The notes under the pieces are model-generated. The model had not been told where the DNA came from. It made no database searches and saw only the letters and a program-made list of their open reading frames with translations. This document shows, in pieces, positions 59,104 through 64,000 of a stretch of DNA of 64,000 nt. A program made the position numbers and the translations under genes. The first letter of the stretch is position 1. Each line of letters starts with the position of its first letter. The stretch covers positions 1 to 64,000 of the forward strand of contig SFTJ01000011.1 in NCBI GenBank assembly GCA_004563195.1, read 5' to 3'. Source of the stretch: a bacterium (GTDB lineage Bacteria > Bacteroidota > Bacteroidia > Bacteroidales > Muribaculaceae).

Positions 59104-60930
59104 ATGAAGGAATTTTTTAAGATTTTATACCGATTTGTACCACCATATAAGAAATATTTGTGCCTCAACGTATTCTTCAACATACTTGCGGCATTTCTCA
59201 CACTGTTTTCGTTTGCGCTCATCATACCCATCTTGGAGATGCTCTTCAAGATAAAACAAGCCACCTATGCCTTTATGCCGTGGGGATCGGCATCGATAAA
59301 AGATGTGGCAATCAACAATTTCTACTACTACACGCAGATGGTAATCGACAGCTGGGGCGCAAGTTACGCACTTGCAGCGCTGGCAGTGATGCTCGTGATA
59401 ATGACCGCACTCAAGACCGGCAGTGCCTATCTGAGTGCGTTCTTCATGGTGCCCATACGCGTGGGCGTGGTGCGCGACATACGCAACACCATCTATCGCA
59501 AGATTATGGACCTGCCTATGGGCTTTTTCACCAACGAGCGCAAGGGCGACGTGATGGCGCGTATGAGTGGCGACGTCACCGAGGTTGAAAACAGCATAAT
59601 GGCATCGCTCGACATGATGTTCAAAAATCCCATCATGATAGTGGTGTGCCTTGCCACGATGGTAGCCGTGAGCTGGCAGCTCACCATATTTGTGCTCTTG
59701 CTGCTGCCGGTGGCAGGACTTGTGATGGGCAAGGTGGGCAAGCGCCTGAAGCGAGTGTCGCTCGAGGGTCAGACACAATGGGGCGTGCTGCTGAGCAATA
59801 TCGAAGAATCGCTCGGCGGTCTGCGCATCATCAAAGCCTTCAATGCACAAAGCAAGGCCGAACGCCGTTTTGTGGCCGAAAACAACAAGTTTGCCCGCAT
59901 CACCACACGCATGATGCGCCGCCACGAGTTGGCTCACCCTATGAGCGAATTTTTGGGCACCGCCACCATAGCCATAGTGTTGTGGTTTGGCGGCACACTC
60001 ATCCTCTCGGGCAACAGTTCTATCAGCGCAGCCTCGTTTATCTACTATATGGTGATATTCTACAGCATCATCAATCCCGCCAAGGACCTCTCGAAGGCAT
60101 CATACTCCATACAGCGCGGCTTGGCTTCGATGGAACGCATCGACAAGATTCTCAAAGCCGACAACCCCATCAAGGAGCCGGCACAACCGGTGTCATTGCC
60201 CGAGATGAAGCAAGGCATCAGCTACCGCAATGTGCGCTTCAGCTATGGCGGCGATTGGGTTATCGATGATGTGTCGCTCGATGTACCTCGAGGAGCCACA
60301 GTGGCACTCGTGGGACAGTCGGGCTCGGGAAAATCTACCCTTGCCGACCTTCTGCCGCGCTTCTACGACGTAAACGAAGGCTCCATAACCATCGATGGTG
60401 TGGACATACGCCAAATGTCGACCACACAACTCCGTTCGTTTATGGGTAACGTGAATCAGGAGGCTATTCTCTTCAACGATTCGTTCTACAACAACATCAC
60501 ATTCGGAGTAGACAATGCCACCCACGAAGAGGTGGTAGAAGCAGCCAAGATAGCCAATGCCTACGATTTTATTATGGCATCGGAACAAGGCTTCGACACC
60601 AATATCGGCGACCGCGGCTGTAGGCTCTCCGGCGGTCAGCGCCAGCGCATAAGCATAGCTCGCGCCATACTCAAAAATCCCGCCATACTCATTCTCGACG
60701 AAGCAACATCGGCACTCGACACCGAGAGCGAACGCTTGGTGCAAGAAGCGCTCGACAACCTGATGCGAAATCGCACCACAGTGGTTATTGCTCACCGCTT
60801 GTCGACCATCAAGAATGCCGATTTGATATGCGTAATGCACGAAGGCCGCATAGTGGAACGCGGCACCCACGACAACCTCATAGCCCTCAACGGGTATTAC
60901 AAACGCTTGGTGGATATGCAGAAATTCTGA
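59104..60930 (+). CDS. ABC exporter, fused permease-ATPase (MsbA/LmrA type)
   Basis: 608 aa. Six-helix transmembrane domain at about 1-330 (first helices VFFNILAAFLTLFSFALIIP and YALAALAVMLVIMTALKTGS; coupling segment MDLPMGFFTNERKGDVMARM). The ATPase domain has Walker A VGQSGSGKST, Q-loop NVNQEAILFND, signature CRLSGGQRQRISIARAI, Walker B AILILDEATSALD and the switch IAHRLSTI. It most likely works as a homodimer exporting lipid A or another hydrophobic molecule. Its extended second loop between helices 1 and 2 (KIKQATYAFMPWGSASIKDV) is longer than in E. coli MsbA. Monocistronic. Confidence 0.95.
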   Translation: MKEFFKILYRFVPPYKKYLCLNVFFNILAAFLTLFSFALIIPILEMLFKIKQATYAFMPWGSASIKDVAINNFYYYTQMVIDSWGASYALAALAVMLVIMTALKTGSAYLSAFFMVPIRVGVVRDIRNTIYRKIMDLPMGFFTNERKGDVMARMSGDVTEVENSIMASLDMMFKNPIMIVVCLATMVAVSWQLTIFVLLLLPVAGLVMGKVGKRLKRVSLEGQTQWGVLLSNIEESLGGLRIIKAFNAQSKAERRFVAENNKFARITTRMMRRHELAHPMSEFLGTATIAIVLWFGGTLILSGNSSISAASFIYYMVIFYSIINPAKDLSKASYSIQRGLASMERIDKILKADNPIKEPAQPVSLPEMKQGISYRNVRFSYGGDWVIDDVSLDVPRGATVALVGQSGSGKSTLADLLPRFYDVNEGSITIDGVDIRQMSTTQLRSFMGNVNQEAILFNDSFYNNITFGVDNATHEEVVEAAKIANAYDFIMASEQGFDTNIGDRGCRLSGGQRQRISIARAILKNPAILILDEATSALDTESERLVQEALDNLMRNRTTVVIAHRLSTIKNADLICVMHEGRIVERGTHDNLIALNGYYKRLVDMQKF

Positions 60931-60947
60931 TTATTTTCCTGCGCGTA

Positions 60948-62315
60948 TCACAGCGCTTCTAATTCGGGCAATATTATCGAATCACCACCGCTGTGGTTTT
61001 GCAGGAACATACAATAATATACAGGCATATAAGTAACGCCCTTTTTCTTGTAAACACTCCGTTCGTTAGAGAACACAATGGCACGACCAATGCCATACTC
61101 CGGAGTTGCTACAAATTTGCTCAAAGCACTATGTTCGGTATAGTCTTTGCCCGACTTTATCTCCAACGGCAACACACTCAAGGCGTTGTAATCATCGATT
61201 AAGAAATCTACTTCGCCCCGCTGCTTGTTGTCGTAGTAATGCAACTTAAATCCGTGTGCAGCGAGTTCTTGCGCCACTACCGACTCATACACGGTGCCGA
61301 GATTGATGCTCTTGATATCTTGCAGCACGGCATTAACATTAAGTCCGTATAAAATGCCTGTAAGCAGCCCCACATCATTAAGATATAGTTTAACCAAGCG
61401 CTTCTGTTCCGACTCGACAAGAGGAAAACGCGGATTACTTATAGCCGACACATCTAAAGCCACCCCCGAATTTGTAAGATATTCAAACTCATTGGCATAG
61501 TCAGAGAATTTTTTGCCCTTTACCCCTTCGATGTCCTTATATACTATGCGTTTTTTCTTGTTCTCAAGATTACTTGGTATGAGGTCGAATATCTTGCGAA
61601 TGATTAGACGATGCTCTTGATCATATTGCGAAGCATCAATGCGATAGAGATCGTGTATATCCTTATGAGTCTGTCTCACTCGCGCCATATTTCTGTCTTT
61701 AAGATAGTTATTTATCGCTTCAGGCATTCCACCCACAAGCAAATAATACTTAAAGCGCTTCATTAGAACATTGTGTGTATTCTCATCTAAAGCATCTTCA
61801 CGCTCAAAGCTACTGCGCAAGCCGTCTATCCACTCCTTTCCCACACCTGTTGCCCATAGAAACTCCTCAAAATCGAGTGGATACATCTGTGCTATAGTAA
61901 TGCTACCAAGAGGTACAGAAGGTGTTTGGGATAATGCAACACCTAACTGCGAACCACTTGCTATAAACCTATATCTTGCCTCCTGATTGAGGAATTTAAG
62001 CATAGTCAAAATATGAGGATAACTCTGAATTTCATCGAGAAACACCAAAGTATCGCTTTTGTCACCCAACGGCTTGGTGTAATAATTGCTAAGCCTCATA
62101 TAGAGATCAATGGTAGAGTGAACATCAGCAAACACACGTTCGCCCTCTTTATCTTCCTTCAAATTTATCTCAACAAAATGCTTGAAAAGCGATTTGCCTA
62201 CATAACGAATTATATATGATTTGCCTATCTGCCGCGCACCATTTACGAGCAGTATTTTATCACTATTTTCCTTTAGAAATGTTTTCAAATATTGAGCAAA
62301 TTTTCGTTCGAGCAT
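60948..62315 (-). CDS. AAA_14/DUF4143 family ATP-binding protein 3
   Basis: 455 aa. Walker A NGARQIGKSY at 25-34, Walker B DTLVFLDEIQ. The lid has FEEFLWATGVGKEWIDG and the DUF4143 part FSDYANEFEYLTNSGVALDV, LYLNDVGLLTGILYG. The C-terminus keeps a complete PD-(D/E)xK-like pattern: QRGEVDFLIDDY ... VLPLEIKSGKDY. That intact nuclease core differs from ATPase 2 (IQS in place of ExK). Function unknown; convergent with the ABC exporter (stops 18 bases apart). Three direct repeats at a 33-bp period lie upstream. Confidence 0.88.
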   Translation of the reverse strand: MLERKFAQYLKTFLKENSDKILLVNGARQIGKSYIIRYVGKSLFKHFVEINLKEDKEGERVFADVHSTIDLYMRLSNYYTKPLGDKSDTLVFLDEIQSYPHILTMLKFLNQEARYRFIASGSQLGVALSQTPSVPLGSITIAQMYPLDFEEFLWATGVGKEWIDGLRSSFEREDALDENTHNVLMKRFKYYLLVGGMPEAINNYLKDRNMARVRQTHKDIHDLYRIDASQYDQEHRLIIRKIFDLIPSNLENKKKRIVYKDIEGVKGKKFSDYANEFEYLTNSGVALDVSAISNPRFPLVESEQKRLVKLYLNDVGLLTGILYGLNVNAVLQDIKSINLGTVYESVVAQELAAHGFKLHYYDNKQRGEVDFLIDDYNALSVLPLEIKSGKDYTEHSALSKFVATPEYGIGRAIVFSNERSVYKKKGVTYMPVYYCMFLQNHSGGDSIILPELEAL

Positions 62316-62377
62316 AGCAGTTTGGTATTATTTTTTGTAAAATTACTGTTTTTCAGCCAATTCCGCAAGAAAAAATA

Positions 62378-62459
62378 CACTTATTCCATTTTTTTAGACC
62401 TTATTTTACCCACTTATTCCGTTTTTTAAAGGTCAAAAACACCCACTTATTCCGTTTTT
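62378..62459. repeat. three direct repeats, 33-bp period, upstream of AAA ATPase 3
   Basis: CACTTATTCC followed by [GA]TTTTT starts at 62378, 62411 and 62444, that is at exact 33-bp intervals (about three helical turns). The spacers are unrelated, so only the 16-base core is kept. The block lies 63-144 bases before the ATG at 62315. Confidence 0.85.
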
Positions 62460-62494
62460 GCGATGCGAACTTGTGACAGAGAAAAAAATAAAAT

Positions 62495-62585
62495 TCCCAC
62501 AAAACGGCGTAATACATAAGCATCGAGGCGAACGAAGAAGAATAACAATCGTCCCGGCACTCAGATATTACGCCGTAATGTGGGA
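62495..62585 (-). other. long stem-loop with U-rich tail between mscS and ATPase 3
   Basis: TCCCACAAAACGGCGTAATA (62495-62514) and TATTACGCCGTAATGTGGGA (62566-62585) pair along 20 bases with two mismatches. On the minus strand the stem is followed by ATTTTATTTTTTTCTC. A second terminator for the mscS gene, or a small terminated RNA between 62590 and 62480. Confidence 0.55.
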
Positions 62586-62637
62586 TTATTAAACTTATTC
62601 TTCAATAATTATTGATAATTTTTCCTCCTGAAACACC

Positions 62638-62682
62638 AAAAGGCATAAAGCAGCGAAACGGATTCGTTGCCTTATGCCTTTG
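62638..62682 (-). terminator. terminator of the mscS gene
   Basis: AAAGGCATAA and TTATGCCTTT, ten-base arms around a 24-base loop, 28 bases after the stop; the minus-strand tail is TTGGTGTTTC, so the U-tract is poor. Confidence 0.55.
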
Positions 62683-62710
62683 GCTGATAATCTATGGTTT
62701 ATCGATGTTT

Positions 62711-63547
62711 TTAATTGGCGTTGTGCACCACCATTTGCGGGTAAGGAATGTTGATGCCTTCTTTGTTGAATGTGGCGTATACTTCTTTGTTCATACCGAA
62801 GAACACATTCCAGTAGTCGGCCGATTTCACCCAAACGCGCACGGTGACATTAACACTGCTGTCGGCCATGGCACCGAGTTCGATAAAGGGCTCGGGAGTG
62901 GTGAGAATGCGGCTGTCGGCGGCAATCACTTTGAGCAGCACGGCACGCACTTTCTCGAAATCTTCGCCATACTCGAAGCTGAATGTGAAGTCGACACGGC
63001 GCTCTTCTTTATGGCTATAGTTGGTGCATAAAGCGTTGCTCATCACGCCGTTAGGGGCGTATATCACCTTATTGTCGGGGGTAACGAGCACGGTGTGGAA
63101 AATCTGAATTTCCTGCACAGTACCCGAGGCACCGGTACCCGACTCGATGTAGTCGCCCACCTTGTAGGGACGGAACACCAAGATGATGAGACCACCGGCG
63201 AGGTTCTGCAAGTTGCCCGAAAGAGCCATACCCACAGCCACACCAGCCGAAGCCAACAGCGCGGCAAAACCGGTCAACTCGATGCCCAAGCGGCCTATCA
63301 CAGCCATTGCCAACATGATAATCATGAGTATGTTGACCATACTGCGAAGGAATGTCTGCACGCCGGCTTCCACCTTACGGTTTTCTAAAACCTTGGCAAA
63401 CAAGCGATTTATCCACTTAATGATGTATTTACCTACTATAAAAATTACCAAAGCGGCAAGCACACGCTCACCTAATGTTACGCCCGACTCTATGAGGCGC
63501 GACACCAATTCTTGCAATTGTGATGTAATGTTTGCTGATAATAACAT
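62711..63547 (-). CDS. MscS family mechanosensitive ion channel
   Basis: 278 aa. Three N-terminal helices (ERVLAALVIFIVGKYIIKWI, SMVNILMIIMLAMAVIGRLG, and the pore helix GFAALLASAGVAVGMALSGN, rich in Gly/Ala as in MscS TM3). The cytoplasmic beta domain begins LAGGLIILVFRPYKVGDYIE and GTVQEIQIFHTVLVTPDNKV, and closes with IPYPQMVVHN. It is near the E. coli MscS length (286). It opens under membrane tension to release osmolytes on hypo-osmotic shock. Monocistronic; neighbours share no evident role. Confidence 0.96.
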   Translation of the reverse strand: MLLSANITSQLQELVSRLIESGVTLGERVLAALVIFIVGKYIIKWINRLFAKVLENRKVEAGVQTFLRSMVNILMIIMLAMAVIGRLGIELTGFAALLASAGVAVGMALSGNLQNLAGGLIILVFRPYKVGDYIESGTGASGTVQEIQIFHTVLVTPDNKVIYAPNGVMSNALCTNYSHKEERRVDFTFSFEYGEDFEKVRAVLLKVIAADSRILTTPEPFIELGAMADSSVNVTVRVWVKSADYWNVFFGMNKEVYATFNKEGINIPYPQMVVHNAN

Positions 63548-63601
63548 AAATTAATTATTTGTTGTTTGTTAGAAATTATTCTTGCAATAGGGGTTGTATA
63601 T

Positions 63602-64000
63602 TTAATGCAATTTATCGAGTTTGTAATACGACTTTTGTAGAATGGCTTTAGCCCTATCGATGCGCTGAGCACATGGAGCGGGGCTCTCCGCTATGGGCAG
63701 ATGGCTTGTGATGTCGTAGACCGAGTGTCCGGTGCTGTCGACAAACACTATGCCGCTCGGCCAAGAGCAATAGGCAAACGGATAGGTGTAGTTGGCGCTC
63801 AACACATTTCGGCTCCATTCATAGCCGGCATGCGATAGCCCCATCTGCGCCAGCAGAGTGGCACACAGGTCGCTCTGATTCATTATCACATCGATGCTGC
63901 GCGGCTCCTTGATGGCTCCGCCAAGCCACAACATGGGCGAATGGAAGAAGCGCATGTCCTCGTAGGTGATATTATAGAGATAGCCATGGTCGGGCACGAG
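63602..64000 (-). CDS. LTA synthase/sulfatase-fold membrane phosphotransferase, C-terminal fragment
   Basis: Only the last ~133 codons are inside the window. The fragment begins LVPDHGYLYNITYEDMRFFH, where DHG is the metal-binding motif of the alkaline-phosphatase superfamily; HSPMLWLGGAIKEPRSIDVI and NQSDLCATLLAQMGLSH are standard for LTA-synthase-like proteins of Bacteroidetes. PFAYCSWPSGIVFVDSTGHS is also typical. The full protein should have five N-terminal membrane helices and transfer a phospho-alcohol to a surface glycan or lipid. The GTG at 63997 is internal, not the start. Confidence 0.85.
   Translation of the reverse strand, partial: LVPDHGYLYNITYEDMRFFHSPMLWLGGAIKEPRSIDVIMNQSDLCATLLAQMGLSHAGYEWSRNVLSANYTYPFAYCSWPSGIVFVDSTGHSVYDITSHLPIAESPAPCAQRIDRAKAILQKSYYKLDKLH

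Overview
The window reads as a chromosomal segment of a gut Bacteroidales, most likely of the Muribaculaceae type (inference). The evidence is two SusC/SusD outer-membrane pairs, a sialidase/sulfatase/GH109 mucin-glycan operon, Bacteroidetes-only families (DUF4294, DUF4251, an outer-membrane beta-barrel protein with a CarboxypepD-like N-terminus), secreted proteins with a short C-terminal sorting-like tail, and many promoters of the Bacteroidetes form TTG-N19/20-TAnnTTTG instead of the E. coli type. No rRNA, tRNA, CRISPR array or insertion sequence was seen.

Layout. 1-4521 (minus): 5'-part of comM, a secreted endonuclease I-like nuclease and a DUF4294 protein. 4786-5955: the first of three AAA/DUF4143 ATPases. 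6344-18702 (minus): two tandem susC-susD operons separated by a three-copy repeat array. 19589-24641 (plus): rimP-nusA-infB, with a terminator-like hairpin in the leader. 25396-26417 (minus): an ECF sigma factor followed by a frameshifted membrane protein. 26667-31260 (plus): two secreted proteins, two FKBP-type prolyl isomerases, an Lrp regulator and folK. 31916-36245 (plus): sialidase, S-type sulfatase and GH109 N-acetylgalactosaminidase, a coherent mucin O-glycan trimming operon. 36298-37297: DUF805 and DUF4251. 37467-38783 (minus): second AAA/DUF4143 ATPase. 39215-40288 (minus): recA, followed by a ~1 kb gene-free stretch that looks like two small RNA genes. 41356-43402 (minus): HXXEE protein, GNAT acetyltransferase, DJ-1/VOC fusion. 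43719-45174 (plus): lipoprotein nitroreductase and a HigBA-like toxin-antitoxin pair. 45262-49207 (minus): gdhA, proA, proB (glutamate and proline synthesis). 49657-55336 (plus): secreted protein, SGNH hydrolase + MBOAT O-acyltransferase, LrgA/LrgB. 56044-58983 (minus): outer-membrane beta-barrel protein whose Gly/Pro-rich tail is cut off by an in-frame stop. 59104-60930 (plus): MsbA-like ABC exporter. 60948-63547 (minus): third AAA/DUF4143 ATPase and MscS channel. 63602-64000 (minus): 3' end of an LTA-synthase-family sulfatase-fold protein.

Three patterns go beyond ordinary annotation. (1) Each of the three AAA/DUF4143 ATPase genes has its own private repeat architecture in or next to its promoter: paired palindromes abutting the -7 box, 40-bp palindromes that also bracket the gene as perfect inverted repeats, and three direct repeats at an exact 33-bp period. 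(2) A ~260-bp whole-length palindromic repeat occurs seven times (plus a deletion derivative and end fragments) in intergenic DNA, usually accompanied by a second palindromic repeat of CACGGATT/AATCTGTG type. (3) Several independent RNA-level signals stand out: two candidate stand-alone ncRNAs upstream of recA and a candidate attenuator ahead of the operon that encodes NusA.
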